Source: Acanthamoeba castellanii str. Neff (lineage: Eukaryota; Discosea; Longamoebia; Acanthamoebidae). Taken from it: a stretch of 64,000 nt of DNA. The stretch lies in assembly GCF_000313135.1 (NCBI RefSeq), contig NW_004457466.1, positions 190,959-254,958 of the forward strand, read 5' to 3'. The notes beneath the pieces are model-generated. The model saw nothing but the letters and a program-made list of their open reading frames with translations, was not told where the DNA came from and did not search any database. The translations under genes and the position numbers were made by a program. Shown piece after piece: positions 35,861 through 47,917 of the stretch (the first letter of the stretch is position 1; the number at the start of each line of letters is the position of its first letter).

Positions 35861-35964
35861 TCTGTACAAAACAATGATCTGATCCTCTTCGACCGGAGCT
35901 TTTTTTGGCTTTCTATTTCCTGGAAGATTTAGGAAAAGGGCGATCGAGAGCTTTATTGATGTGC

Positions 35965-36844
35965 CTACTCGTCGCTGTCGCCACGGTCCTGTTGCCCCTT
36001 CTTGCCTCTGTTGGCAAAGGCCTCGGCGACCTATTTTGAGACACAGAATGAGAAGTAGCCTCCGCGCGACACTCAGCACAGGCGGCAGTCGGCTTGAGTG
36101 CCGTGCGTACCTCGTCCGCGTCCTCGTCCTCGTCTCCGTAGGGGTACGGCGTAACGAAGGTAGGATGGTCCAGAAGATCGTCGTTCTGGAACTCGAACTC
36201 CTGTGGGCCAGTAAGGAAGGTCGTCAGTGGCCGTTCGCCCAGGAGAGGGAAGTCGCGGAGGGGAACAAGACAACAATCTGCACACAGCACAAGACAGGAC
36301 GAATGCAGGGACGGAAAGAAGTGTAGCAGCAGCGCAGACCACCAAGTGAGCGGACCAACACCAGCGAGACTGGAAACGCACCAGGAGACGTCCTTCACCG
36401 ATGATGGTCCAGACCTTCTTCTTAGGAGGGGTCCGGCACAGCTTCCTCTTCACGTGCAGCTCTGAAGCACCAAAATGAGGTAAGCCACGATAAGCAGTCT
36501 CCGCCCTTGCATTGGGGGGATGTCGTACTCTGGCCTCCGGCAGTGAGAGTTTCGTCCTCCGCCTCAGCCTTGGCGGCCTTCTTCTCCTTCTTTTCTTTCT
36601 TCTTCTTCTCCTTCTTAACGGGGGCTGCCTCGCCTTCCTGTGGTGTCACTGCCGCTTCTTCGGCTGATATCACACGTTCATTTAGAGCGCCAGATTTCAT
36701 TCAAATCAATTAAACTGCGGCTGTACCATAGAATCGGCGCTGAGTGAGGGCCAGCGGCGTGCTAGAACGGAGGGAGGAAGAGTACGCGACCGTACCCCGG
36801 AGAGGGGAGAACGGTCGGAGGCCACCCAGCACAGAACGCTGCAT
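35965..36844 (-). CDS. Small lysine- and acid-rich mitochondrial protein, family not recognised
   Basis: Four exons. The N-terminus (MQRSVLGGLRPFSPLRGTVA, then LTQRRFYAEE) has the composition and RRFY|A cleavage context of a mitochondrial presequence. A Lys/Glu/Ala-rich segment (KKEKKKKEKKEKKAAKAEAE) follows, then a compact core: LHVKRKLCRTPPKKKVWTII, GEGRLLEFEFQNDD and LLDHPTFVTPYPYGDEDEDA. It ends QQDRGDSDE at 35965. I do not recognise the core. The conserved-looking Pro/Tyr/Asp stretch suggests a structural or complex subunit rather than an enzyme. The start is divergent from the PGAP4-like gene, with only 152 bases between the ATGs. Confidence 0.7.
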
Positions 36845-36996
36845 TTTTTTGATTAACAAAATCTGCGCACGAGGTGGAGAAAAACATTTTATTTTTATTT
36901 TCCCACATCACCTGCCTCGCCACGTCCCATCCTCTAGGTCCGGGAGAGGCACCTCTTCGGACGAGGATCTGTTGATCTTCATCCTCTTCATCCTCA

Positions 36997-38113
36997 ATGC
37001 AGCTTCCAACTCACAATCTGCGCAATCTGGCGCATCACGATCAATCTGCCGAGCCACCACAACACTACGCACCTAAAAAGAACTCGGGCAGTGTGGTCTA
37101 TACATACCTGCGCCGCGTGGGCGTGCGCTTTGAGACGGTGAGCCTTCGTTGCATCCGACGCTGGCTCGTCATCTCGCTGCTGTCGTGGGTTGTCTACGGC
37201 CTCTTCCTCTACTTCCACGCACGCTCCACCCTCGGGTCTTGCGTCTTCGATGCGGCGCCCTACCGCCAGACTCTCTTCGAACTCGAGAACCAACGCGTGC
37301 AGCACTCCCTGCGCTATCTGTCCTCCTTTGCCAACACCGCCAAAGAGGAGGGCCACCAGGACGTTCCTGGTACCTTCCCTATTCTCCTTTCGTCTTCATT
37401 CTTTGCCTTCATTGTTCTTGTCATAAAGAATTGAAAATGATAAATGATAAATTACAAAATATAAATATAAATATAAATATATATAAAATGAATAAAATAG
37501 ACCTAACGGGTGGCGTGCAGGCCAAAAGGAGCTGTGCATGGTGATCACAACAGTGGACCGACATGGCGCGAGGTAGACGCTTTTCTACTCCCGTATCACC
37601 GATACTCTCTCTCTGCTCGACACTCACTCCTCTTCATCGTGTGGACATCACGGCACAGGTACCTGCTCCAGTCCGCAGCCTCCGTACTGCGCGGGCTCAC
37701 AGAAGAGCAGAGGAAGAACAGCGAGCTTCTCATAGTCAATGCAGGTCTGACAGCCTCCACCTCTGTGCTCTCACTCTGTGCGTGCGTGCGTGGCGCTGAA
37801 GTCTCACAGACAGCCGGCTCACGCTCTCCACAAACTGTGGCCGTCTGCGGTCCGCACATCAGACGTGAAGCAGACAACGCCCACCTATGAGTCCGACCTG
37901 AACCTGCTGCGGCAGATCCCCCGCGTGACAGTGATCAAGAAGAGCGATGAGCGCCCCGAGCCGATCCCCTTCTCCGAGGAGGAGGACGCCTTCCTCTACT
38001 GGCTCGCCAAGGAGCGAGGCGACTACGTCTACGGCCTCAACCAATGCCGCCGAAGGTGCGCCTCACCAGAGCAAGCCACTCCCACACCTCGCACCCTTAG
38101 CTTACGCAGTCGT

Positions 38114-38147
<34 letters not shown>

Positions 38148-39379
38148 TTTCAGGAACCCCAAGTACATTATTCTGTTCGAGGATGACGTGTGGGCCGCGC
38201 GGAACTGGTACACGCGGTTGATGAACCAGGTCCGCCCGCTGGAGCAAGAGTGGGAGCAGCGCAAGTACGAGCTCAAGTACCGCAGAAGCAAGTCTCCTCC
38301 AAGAAGGCCGACGATGACGAACAACTCCTGATCAACGAGGAGGCCCAGCGCGCGGGCGGCGGGCCGCCCAGGGCGCTCGACATTCGGCGCGAGAGGCCCG
38401 AGGAGAGGGACTGGGCCGTCGTGAAGCTCTACATGGCCGAGCAGTACGACCAGTTCGACCTCTACCTCAACAACGACGACATCGCCTTCTTCGTCTCGTG
38501 GGGCGTCGGCTGGGGCCTCTTCGCCATCGCCGCCTACGTGGCCTATCTCTTCTTCGCCCGATGGCAACACCGAGGCCTCGTAATTCCCTGTTACCCCACC
38601 CAACAACAAGCCTTGGCGCTCACCTCATGGTGTGCAGCATGTACAGACGAGGCGGTCGGAGGGGTTCGGAGGCCTCGGCGAGGGCGTGGTGGCGCCGATT
38701 CTGAAGGATTGGCGAACGATCATCGCCAACGATTGGAACACGCTGTTGTGTCTATTCTTCATCGTCAACATCGTGCCCGCCGCGGTGCTCTTCCCCGTGT
38801 GCGTCACCAAGCAGAACTTCTTCGCCACCAGGTGAGTGCAGCTCCCGGGGGGATCGTACCGGTTTGGGCTGGCCTGTGATCGATGTCACTGACCGGATGT
38901 TGTGATGATGGCCGCCTCGAGCAGGAAGGCCGATGGCATTCACATGACCAAGGCGCGGTGCTGTGCGCAGGCGCAGTTCTTCAAGAACGACCCCATGTTC
39001 GAGCAGATGGTGAGCTGTATCAACATGAACGACTACCGTCTCTACCCGCTCGGTACGTCCACACACTGCAGCTTCGATCGGGGCCTGCAACCTCTCACAC
39101 CCTCTCCAGGCGTGGATCTGCTGGTGAGCGATTGCGCGCGAGGCGTGGGCGGTGTGGTTTACGAAACCATTCCACACCTGTACCAGGTACGCTCAGTCAC
39201 TCGAGTTATGAGTCCGTGTCCTTGTCTCTTGGCTGATCTCCACGCCTTACACACCCTTCTTGCTTCTTGATCCCAATCAGCACATCGGGATCCATTCTTC
39301 GTCATCGGTCAAGCGGAAGCACCAGGACCACCACGCCTGGCTACCACACATGAGCGTGTACTTCGAGGAAGAAGAGTGA
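36997..39379 (+). CDS. PGAP4/TMEM246-like GPI-glycan glycosyltransferase
   Basis: Type II membrane protein. The first helix is about residues 50-70 (RWLVISLLSWVVYGLFLYF). A lumenal GT-A-like domain follows, with LCMVITTVDRHGARYLLQSA, IPRVTVIKKSDERPEPIPF and the acidic motif YIILFEDDVWAARNWYTRLM. It is then interrupted by two membrane helices (IAFFVSWGVGWGLFAIAAYV and TLLCLFFIVNIVPAAVLFPV). The catalytic domain resumes with CCAQAQFFKNDPMF, VDLLVSDCARG, ETIPHLYQHIGIHSS and ends MSVYFEEEE. A GT-A domain split by a two-helix insertion is the hallmark of PGAP4, the Golgi enzyme that adds GalNAc to GPI glycans. The exact donor sugar here is unknown. About ten exons; one intron carries a (TG)15 run. 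The GPI8 gene lies about 26 kb away in this window. Confidence 0.75.
38117..38146. repeat. (TG)15 microsatellite in an intron
   Basis: Perfect TG run placed immediately upstream of the acceptor for the exon encoding the EDD motif, so it acts as part of the 3' splice region. Confidence 0.95.
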
Positions 39380-39438
39380 GGCGCAGCCTTTTGCGCTCCA
39401 ACTTCTGGACAAAAAGGAAAAGGAAAAATAAAATCAAG

Positions 39439-39905
39439 ATGAACAAAAAAAGCCAAGAGATGAAGATCACCATCGAGCTCAGGTATGGCGCTTGGCCGAG
39501 AAGGAGAACCCCCCGCTTCCTTTGATCCGCATCTGCAAATCACTAAATTGCTTTGCATGATCTGCACAGCGGGGGTCTGGAGATTTTGTTCAACAAGGAG
39601 GCAAAGCACGAGGTTGAGCTGGCCGACCGAACAGTGATCTCCCTCAAGGACCTCCTCGTCTACATCAAGGACAACCTTATCAAGGAGCGACCCGACCTCT
39701 TCATCGTAGACGGCACTGTGTACTCTGCTCTTTTTGCCCCGCCTTCGCTCTTTGCGTGCCGCCTCTCATTGACTTGGCTGGTATCAGGCGGCCTGGCATC
39801 TTGGTGCTGGTGAACGACTGTGACTGGGAGCTGCTGGGCGGGCTGGACCACGAGGTGCAGGACGGCGACGTTGTGGTGTTCATCTCTACCCTGCACGGTG
39901 GTTGA
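39439..39905 (+). CDS. URM1: Ubiquitin-related modifier URM1
   Basis: Three exons encode a beta-grasp sulfur carrier of about 107 residues. The C-terminal exon reads [20 protein letters not shown], then [11 protein letters not shown] and stop. The diglycine end is thiocarboxylated by Uba4/MOCS3 for tRNA wobble-uridine 2-thiolation and for protein urmylation. The middle exon ([34 protein letters not shown]) matches the family throughout. ATG at 39439 gives [15 protein letters not shown]; a second in-frame ATG at 39460 would give the more usual family length. Only 59 bases separate it from the stop of the upstream gene. Confidence 0.95.
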
Positions 39906-39972
39906 TTACCCTTCAAAAGGCACACCATCGTACATTGCTCAAACGTTTGCTTGACCCAAATGGGCACAAGAG

Positions 39973-40389
39973 CTAGTCCATGCCCATCTCTTCTTCGTCC
40001 TCCCCTGGGCTCTGGTGCACGCCCTCCGCCACCTTGAGCGAGTCCACTAACGCATTCCACTGCTCCAGCTGGGCGTCGCGAAAGGGCAGCAGGAAGCTCG
40101 CGGTGGTGACCCCCGACTTCTTGAGGCGGAAGATGGCCGAGCCCATGGTCCTCTCGGTCGTGTGGTTGGCCGTAGCGGCCAGCAGCTGCTCGAACCTCTG
40201 CGCGAACTGGTCTACGAGCGGCTTGGCCAGCCTCCCGTGCGCGGGGTTGCCGCCGCTGTAGTCTCCGCTCGAGCTCTCCATTCGTGTGATGGGGCGGTAG
40301 TCAAACTCGGCCTCCCCCGTACGCGGGTCCACTCCCAGGGTGTACTCGTTGTTGCACCCGTCCACGTAGGTGTACTTGACGCTGCTCAT
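39973..40389 (-). CDS. Unrecognised 138-residue acidic-tailed protein
   Basis: Single exon. MSSVKYTYVDGCNNEYTLGV opens a beta-rich region (DPRTGEAEFDYRPITRME), followed by a helical segment (VDQFAQRFEQLLAATANHT), SAIFRLKKSGVTTASFLLPF and an acidic end, GEDEEEMGMD. The composition suggests a small cytosolic protein; I cannot place it in a family. An earlier in-frame ATG at 40443 would add a hydrophobic leader (MVFLFYLFSLLFISANTK) that looks like a signal peptide. The sequence around 40389 and the intergenic position favour the shorter form, but this is unresolved. It is convergent with URM1. Confidence 0.6.
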   Translation of the reverse strand: MSSVKYTYVDGCNNEYTLGVDPRTGEAEFDYRPITRMESSSGDYSGGNPAHGRLAKPLVDQFAQRFEQLLAATANHTTERTMGSAIFRLKKSGVTTASFLLPFRDAQLEQWNALVDSLKVAEGVHQSPGEDEEEMGMD

Positions 40390-40492
40390 CTTTGTGTTGG
40401 CCGAAATAAATAATAAACTGAATAAATAAAATAGAAACACCATGTTTCAGATAAAAATTGTAAATGTGCGCCAGTGGATATCGGCGTGTGGC

Positions 40493-43400
40493 TCAGGCGT
40501 GGATCTCTTCGAAGGGCGCGGTGGGTGGCGGGACGTGATCGGCAGCTGCGGCGTCGGGGGCTGTGGTGGCTGTGGCGGTGGCCGACGACGCGAAGGAGCT
40601 GGAGTACCGCTCCTCGATGCTCCTGGCCTCTTCGTCAAGGTCGCGCCACTCGGGGATGATGCGCACCGCGTTCTCGAGCTTGGGCGTCTTGGTCAATGGG
40701 TTGTTGCACTGGTACACAACAACACAATAACACAACAACCAGTGGCGACGGTGAGCAGCGTGGCCGCTTTCCATTTCATAAATTGGCGCGAGTGGGTGGT
40801 GGGTGGACGTACCAAGTCGATGGTCTTGGCGCGCGCCTTGGACTCGTCGTCGCACCAGGTCTCGCACCAGAGCCACTCCTGCGGAAGCGAGAAGATCGGA
40901 ACCCGGTTCTGCAGGAAGTTGGGCAGATCCTGGTCCAGGTTGGCCAACGAGTTCTCGTCCTGCGACAGCTGCTGGTACGTGGCACGGATCACATCGCCCG
41001 CAGCCATCTCCCTGTGTGCGCACGCGAGCCGACGTTTAGCTGTGTGCTGTGTGTGTGTCGTGTTGTGTGTGTCGTGTTGAGGGGTCGAATTGCGAACCTG
41101 AATCGCTTGAGGTCGATCACGTAGAGGGCGGAGATGTGGTAGGGACGGCCGCCGAGGTGGTTCTTCCAGAAGCCCGAGTCCCAGAAACGGAAACCGTTCA
41201 TCTCTGTGCGGCTGCTGCAGAATGGCGTGTAGGCCAGCGGCGCCCCTTTCAGGTCCATGTCATACAGCTCCTTCAGGTCCGTTCTCACGATCTGTGGTTC
41301 GGCGGCAGTTAGTCGTGTGCGGTGTGTGCGATGTGTGGTGTGGTGTGGGACGAGTACCTGGTCAGCGTCGACGAAGATGACCTTGCGCAGGTCCATGGGG
41401 AAGAGCACGTCGAGGAACAGGATCTTGTAGCCCCAGATGACGCGCTGCTTCTCGGTCTCGTGGTGCAGCCAGCTGGGCCACTGGTAGGTCACTAGCTCGA
41501 TGCTCGTGTTGTAGGCCTGGCTGAACACCGGCGCGTACTCCTTGAACTTGGGCGAGAGGTAGTTCTCGAGGAACCAGAACTTGACCGGCGACTTGGTGTT
41601 CTTCAGGACGGTGAGCATCATGATCTTCAGGAATCGCTCGTACAGATGGCCCGACGCGACCGAAAAGATGTGAATCGTTTCATCCTTCTGTCCGTGTGCG
41701 CACACGAACACGGAAGGTAACATGTCAGTTCACAAAGTTCAAGTCACACCCAAGGCCAAGAAAATGACTGGTATGCCTGGCATGTGGCACCTTGGCTTCG
41801 GCCTCGGCGGTGTCCTTCTGCGAGTCCTGGAAGTAGCTCATCCACTGGCCCCACATCCCTCCGTCCTGCTTGGCAAGCTCCTCCTTGGTCCCCTCCACCT
41901 GCTGAGCCGCACCGCGCTTGACCTAAAGCGGGTGGCAGAGTCTTAGTGTGTGTGGTGTGTGGCGAGTGTGTTGAGTGCGTGCTAGAGTACCTTGTAGGGC
42001 TGCAAGTATTCGGTGTTGGTGAAGCGGTCAATCTTGGCGGCGAGTCGCGGGACCGGTGTGCGCCCGTCCGTCGAGAGCAGCTGGTAGGGGCTCACGCCCT
42101 CCTGCTGCTCGTCGCCGAACCGCTTACCCAGCGACAGCCACCACAGGCCGGGGTTGGCCTTGAGCTGGAAGTAGCCCAGGTTGGCCATGACCGTGGTGTC
42201 GGTGATGTGGGACTGCTGGTGATTGCCCAGATTGATCTGCAGGCCCACAGCCGGCGAGCCCTTGTCCACATCAATGCACTGGCCTGTGTCGCAACAGCGT
42301 TAGCCAGGCGACTCGCGCGTGTCGTTGGTCGTGTCGTGTCGTGTCGTGTCGTTGGTCGTGTTCGACTACGTGCCTTCGGCGAGGATGTGCTGGAGCTCGA
42401 AGGTGGCGGAGAGGCGTGTCTCCTTGCCCATGTCCTTGAGCAAGATGTTGTCCAGATCGTACACCGACCTCACGGCCTGCACGACCCACGAGTGCGGCGT
42501 GTCCATGTTCATGGTCAACAGCAGCGAGGTCGGCAGGTTGTTGAACACTGCCTCTCCCTTCCGCGCCAGCCTGTCGCACACGTACGCAGCCAACCAAGCA
42601 TCGATGAGTTCCTACAAAGGGCCGAGCCTTGCGTAAGTGGTGGGGGAGGGGGGCAGTGTAGGTACCTGCCGGCGGCGTCGAAGACAAGCTCGTCCTGGAG
42701 CACGTAGCGGTAGAAGGTCTTGAGGGGCAGCTCGGTCAGGTCGCGCTTCGGGTTGAGAACGACCTGCACCTGGATGCCCATGTCGTTGTTGACCAGCGAC
42801 TGATGTGATGATGGAAACGCAAACAGAAGTCAGTCAAGCCTTCCACAAACGCACATACACACGCTGAAGAGAGAGAGAGAGAGAGAGAGAGCAATGTACG
42901 AGCAACAGGGGCGCGATCTGCTGAGCGCCCTTGGACAGCGGATCGAGCACCGCGACGATCTTCAGGGTGGGATCATTCTGCTCACCGGCCACGAACGACC
43001 TTAGGTGGCGATGAGAGTGAGCTTCACGATCATCTCTTGGGTTGGGGGGCTTGGGGGGGGGGGCGGTCGTACGGGGTGAGCTGGGGGAGGTTGACCCTCT
43101 GCTCACTGCTCGCCGTCTCCGCGCTCAACACTGACACAGCGGCAGCGAGCTCATTGCTGTAGAACTCACTACAATTGCCACGGCAAAGGGGAGAACAGAA
43201 GCAGTAGGTAAGCGCAGGTGGTTGTTGCAACCGAGAAACGACCCAGCAGAGAGTGAGTGATCGATATCGTAGCGCCATCGTACCTCGTGAGGTCGTCGGG
43301 GTCGACGCCGAAGTGCTCGCTCACGCCATCGAGCGTGGCCCTGATCTGGTCCACGCGCGCCAGGCCCTCGAAGGCCTCCAACAGCTTCAGGTCCTGCACC

Positions 43401-46400
43401 AGCATCACCTGATCCGGCAGGCGAGTGACCTATCATGGCGAAGAAGCGAGCGTCAGTACGAGCCAGCACCATGCAATGTTCGCCACAAGTTTTTCACTGA
43501 CGACGCGCTACCTTGCCATTGGTGACGACAGCGCGCTGGCCGGGGAGGAGGCCGAGGGCCGAGGAGGCGAGGTTGCGGTCGCGCTCGAACTGGGCGTAGG
43601 CGGCGGCGACGGTCTTCGACATGAGGGCCGGAAGGTCCTTGAGCTCGGCAGCGAGGGCGAGCTCTTCGATATGCGCGGCCCGGACGTTCTCGGGTCCGAC
43701 CGCGAGCGCGGTGGCCAGCAATCGCGTCACGAACGGGAACACACGCTTCAGCGTTTTGCCTGCGTCAGATGGCCGGGCACGCGGGTCAGTGGAGCGAACA
43801 CAGACGCAAGTAAAGGGGGGAGAGGTGTGGGGATCAAACCAGAAGTGAGGGCGGCCTGCAGGGCGCGAGCAACGAGGAACTCGTTCTCCCTGCGCTCCGG
43901 GGGCACCTGCTGCGAATCCTGCTCCGTGTTGTGGAGGAATCCCACGCGCACCTTTTCCTGCACGTCGTATGCCAGTGAGACGAGACGAGACGAGACGACA
44001 CGACACGACACAGACAGACGTACGCTGCCCTCTTCGGCAAGGCGCATGACGGCCTCCAGGGCTTGAGTGAGCCCGGGCCGAGTGGTGAGGTCGCCGACGA
44101 CGAGGTGGGTGTACTCCTTGAGGTTGAACTCGGACGCGGGGAAGCTGAGGTAGGCCGTGGCCGGGGCCAGCAGCTCCCTGTGCCTGGCGAGCGACACCCA
44201 GCCGTTCTCGTCCTCGCCGGTCGTCTGGAAGATGAGCGACGAGAAGCGGTCGAAGACCGGCGACGACTCCTGCAAGATCCACGACCACAGGTCGTCCACT
44301 GTTCCAGCGTCACGCCCAACTCAACGTTAGACCACCTCTGGTTGACTACATTTCTGTGGGCATTGGCCAGTGAAACGTGAAACATTCGTCGCGCGTACCG
44401 TGCTGGAGTTCCCGCTTGTAGGCCGCCTCTTGGAAGCGCGAGTAGCCGTAGAAGGTCTCCTGCATGAGGAGGTTTTGGAGCTGCGCGTCGTGCGGTGGTG
44501 TCGACGTTGTACGGATCAGCAAAAAGGTAGAGGTGCCACACACGCATGTGCTAACGCATAGTATGTACCGCAGAGCCAACGGAGGAGTCAGCGGGGATCT
44601 GCTGGAACTTGCCGTTGGTGAAGATGTACTGCGAGCCGCGGTCCAACAGGGCGATGCCCTTCTGCTCGATGTAGCGTTGCATGGTCCGGTACTCGGTCGC
44701 CACCGCCTCGCTCTTCATACCCTCGCGCCACTGGGCAGTTCACACATCACACAGCGGTGTCAGCACGTCGGCCCAGGGGCTTGAGAGGACCTGGGCCGTA
44801 CCTCGGACTGCGTGATGGAGCCGCCCTGCTGGTGCATAAAGGCAGCAAAGGCCTGCCAGACCCGCTCCTCGGTGACCTCGGTGGCCTCCTCCTCCGACTG
44901 GCCGAGCTGCGAACATTTCACATATTTTCAGTGGTCAACCAACAGCAAGCGACAGGGAGAGAGAGAGCTCTCGTACGAAGCCGAAGAAATCGAGGGGCCG
45001 AACGCCTTCGCCTGATCGTTGCTTGAGGAGGAAGTAGGTCTTGATGATGGTCGCCGCCAAGTTTTCCGGCAGCGGCGCATTGTCGGCCGACTCCGTGCTG
45101 CCCTGGCTCGCGTCACCGGATTCGCCCTGAGGGAGCGCAGCAAGGAGCCGACGTGAGACTGCTGAGGGCTGGGCTAACCTCTGGGCTATGGCGGTGGAGG
45201 GGCGTACCTTGGCGAGCTTCGCCAGATTCTCGGCCGAATGCTCCCACGTGGAAGCCGATTCAGTTGTGCTCCCTGAGGAAAACACAAAACCGACGCGGAA
45301 GGGCAGACCTTGCCTCAACTGGAGGCGGGAGCGAACATATATAAGTTCATGCCGGGGGTTGGGGGGGAGAGCTAGGTCGTCACTAGGGCCGTACCATGTA
45401 CAAGAAGTTGCCGATCACAGAGAGGCCCTGCGGGCTCGACGGATCGATGACAAGGATCATCGTCTGAATGTTCTTCTTGATGTAGCGCATTTGGCCGGGG
45501 TACACGGGTTGCAACAGCTGGAACGCACTCAGGAACACACGTCAGAGAGAGCTCTGGCTCGAGCTGGGAGTGGTACGGCTACGAGCGATGGGAGATGAGA
45601 CGCAAAGATGTACCGCATGGATGCCGGGCCAGTGACCATACATCGCATCCTTCTCGAGATTGTTGGCGAACTGGATCGCTCCGTTGACGTTGTTCGGGTC
45701 ATCAGTGGCAGGGGCTGGCCATGACCGCGACGAAGCAGTAGAAACGAAGCAGAGGTGAGATGAAAAATAAAGACGGGAGAGGCAGGGGTAAAGAGGAGTG
45801 CGGGGAGTGTGGTTGCGTACTGCCGCCCGACGGGAAGACCTCGCGATCGCGAAGGTCGAAGCGAATGGTCGGAGTGCTGGGGACCAGCGAAAGGAGCTTC
45901 TCCGAGTCCTTGCGGCCGAGCCCGAACACGCTGAGCGCGTCCAGCTTGCTCAACTCGTCCTTGATGAACTCGTAGAGGCTATCAAGTAGTGGGCAGTGTC
46001 AAATGTAAGGTTAAGCGCAGTCGGGCAAGCATGGGAGCAGTACACGTAAGGACTGAGCTGATCGGCAGCCAGGTTGCGGCCGTTCATGTTGATGAAGTTG
46101 CCAGGGAGGTGGTGCAGGCCGGCGAGCTGTTCCTGGTTGTCTTCGATCTCGGAACGGATATCGGCATCTACGCGCAATCTCGCCAGAGAATTGGCGATGG
46201 GCGGGAAGTTGTGGGCGATGTCGCGCAGGAGCTGCAGGGGCTCGCCGGCTGACATAATGCGCTGTGCGGCCTGGTAGCCCAGCGCTGTTGAAATGATGTG
46301 ATCAAGTTAGTTGAAGCGAGCTGCGCAAAAAGAAGAACCGGAAGGAGTGCGGCCACTTACACTTGATCTGCCAAGCGCGAAGCTGCTGGAAGCCTTCGTT

Positions 46401-47875
46401 TTGCTGGGAAACCATCTCCAGGTGCTCCTTGAAGGCATCCAGCTCCGTGGCTAGCTCTGGCTTGCGCTGCTTCAGCTTGTCAAACTGGAAGCCTTCGATC
46501 TATTCACACACGCGCGCAATAATTTTGTCGTAATAGATTGCCAATTAGTAACGAATGGCTGCAGCTGAGGGTTTGGCATTGTAGTACCGTCGTATCCTGT
46601 TCTTGCCCCGACTGCTGCTCGTCATCACCATCCTGATCCTTCTCCGGCACCTTGTCGTCGATGACCTTGTACTCAGTCGACTTGATGGCAAGCTCAACGC
46701 CGTAACCTGATGTTTCGCAAACATTGAGAGTTGAATTCTTCTAAGGCCGACGCCTTCCCGGGCTCATGCGCGGTATTGGTATGGGCTCTCTACCTTGGAC
46801 GTTCATCAAGCGCTTGGCCGGCTCCTCGGGCGTGTAGTGCCGCACAGCGTAACGCACAGTCGAAGCACTCGCAGCGACCCTGTCCAGGCGCACATACACC
46901 AGTGAGTGAATGGCCGTAACAGCTGCGCCAAGGTGGAACATGGCCCGGCCAAGCGTGGGTGCAGAGGAGTGTTACCGAATGACCGAGTGGTATTGGGTAA
47001 ACTTGGAAGAGCCGACCTGGCCGTAGAGAACCAGGAGCGGCGCGGATGAGGGCGCGGCGTTGGGAAAGAGGTGCTCCTGATCGCCAAAGACAAGCGTCGC
47101 TTCGGGCACGCTGCCCGATTCGTTCCTGCTGTAGAGCCGCAAGCCACCACACGTGACGAGAGCAAACGACGTGAGCCACCACATGACCAAGTGGGCGGCC
47201 GAGCACCGGGACCCAGTGGTCGTACCTGTTGGGCTGCTCCAGGTAGCGCTGCACCTCCTCGGGGGTGCACAACATGTGCGTGCCCGCGTGCACCCATGCG
47301 GCGTTACGGCAGTGCTCCGCCTGGCCGCGCGAATACTGCCTGAACATCTCCACCTGTACGCGCCATACACACCATCAGCTCCACAGATGGAGGCCATTCA
47401 ATGAGCGAAGAGTGGAGTGGGTGATGGTCCCGAACCTTGGGGCTGTAATAGCGAGAGAGGAGCGCGTAGTGCAGCAACCGCTTGCTGGAGCTGGGCAGGA
47501 GTGCGTTGGCGAGCTGCATCACCTTGCCGTAGAGCGTCTCCTCGGTCGTCGCGGTGTCGTCAGTGTCCTCCGCTGCACCCGGGTGCAGACCGTCGACCAC
47601 CGCCCAGAATCCTTGCGAGGTCTCCTCCGCAAAGAACTCCCTGCGGTTCACCGGCTTTGTGAGGCTACCCGGGGCACAATCTCGAATCAATGAAATCGCA
47701 GAAAGAGGGTGGCCACGTACGCAGCTTCGAGATGGAGGGGAGTGGCATCCCAGGCGGCGACGAGTTCAACCCCCACGGCTCGTCGGGCATCTACAACTCC
47801 AATGGCCACCACCGCACAAAAAAAGAAGACGAGACATGCAACGAAGAGTGTGCGGCCTCCCCTAGAAGCCTCCAT
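40493..47875 (-). CDS. UGGT1: UDP-glucose:glycoprotein glucosyltransferase (ER folding sensor)
   Basis: Reglucosylates misfolded glycoproteins in the ER so that they rebind calnexin/calreticulin. A signal peptide ([18 protein letters not shown]) starts at ATG 47875, followed by [16 protein letters not shown]. The thioredoxin-like sensor domains contain family stretches such as VKMLFG-like linkers, [17 protein letters not shown] (reading [16 protein letters not shown]) and [13 protein letters not shown]. The GT24 catalytic domain is highly conserved: [57 protein letters not shown], the DxD in [34 protein letters not shown] and [14 protein letters not shown]. The protein ends [11 protein letters not shown], without a recognisable KDEL-type retrieval signal. 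More than 20 introns, several with GT/CA-type repeats. Two UPRE-like boxes lie just upstream of the ATG. Confidence 0.96.
42328..42352. repeat. (GTGTC)n repeat in a UGGT intron
   Basis: Five tandem GTCGT/GTGTC units, the same pentamer family as the long array at 17891 but in the opposite orientation relative to the host gene. Confidence 0.85.
42867..42891. repeat. (AG)n microsatellite in a UGGT intron
   Basis: Perfect AG/GA dinucleotide run of about 25 bases between two exons. Confidence 0.9.
43978..44011. repeat. (GAGAC)n-(GACAC)n compound repeat in a UGGT intron
   Basis: GAGAC units change into CGACAC units within one short array, showing a pentamer that is still mutating by substitution. 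Confidence 0.85.
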
Positions 47876-47917
47876 CCTTCTCTCTCCCTCAGGCAGATCG
47901 AAGAAGATGGCTCCGGC

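Noticed and set aside
10063..39379. Idea that GPI8, the PGAP4-like gene and others form a functional gene cluster
   Set aside because: They are 26 kb apart with unrelated housekeeping genes between them on both strands; ordinary eukaryotic gene order explains it.
40390..40443. Upstream ATG giving a signal-peptide-like leader to the 138-residue protein
   Set aside because: The leader is AT-rich and unlike the coding DNA in composition, and resembles 5' untranslated sequence; kept only as an alternative.
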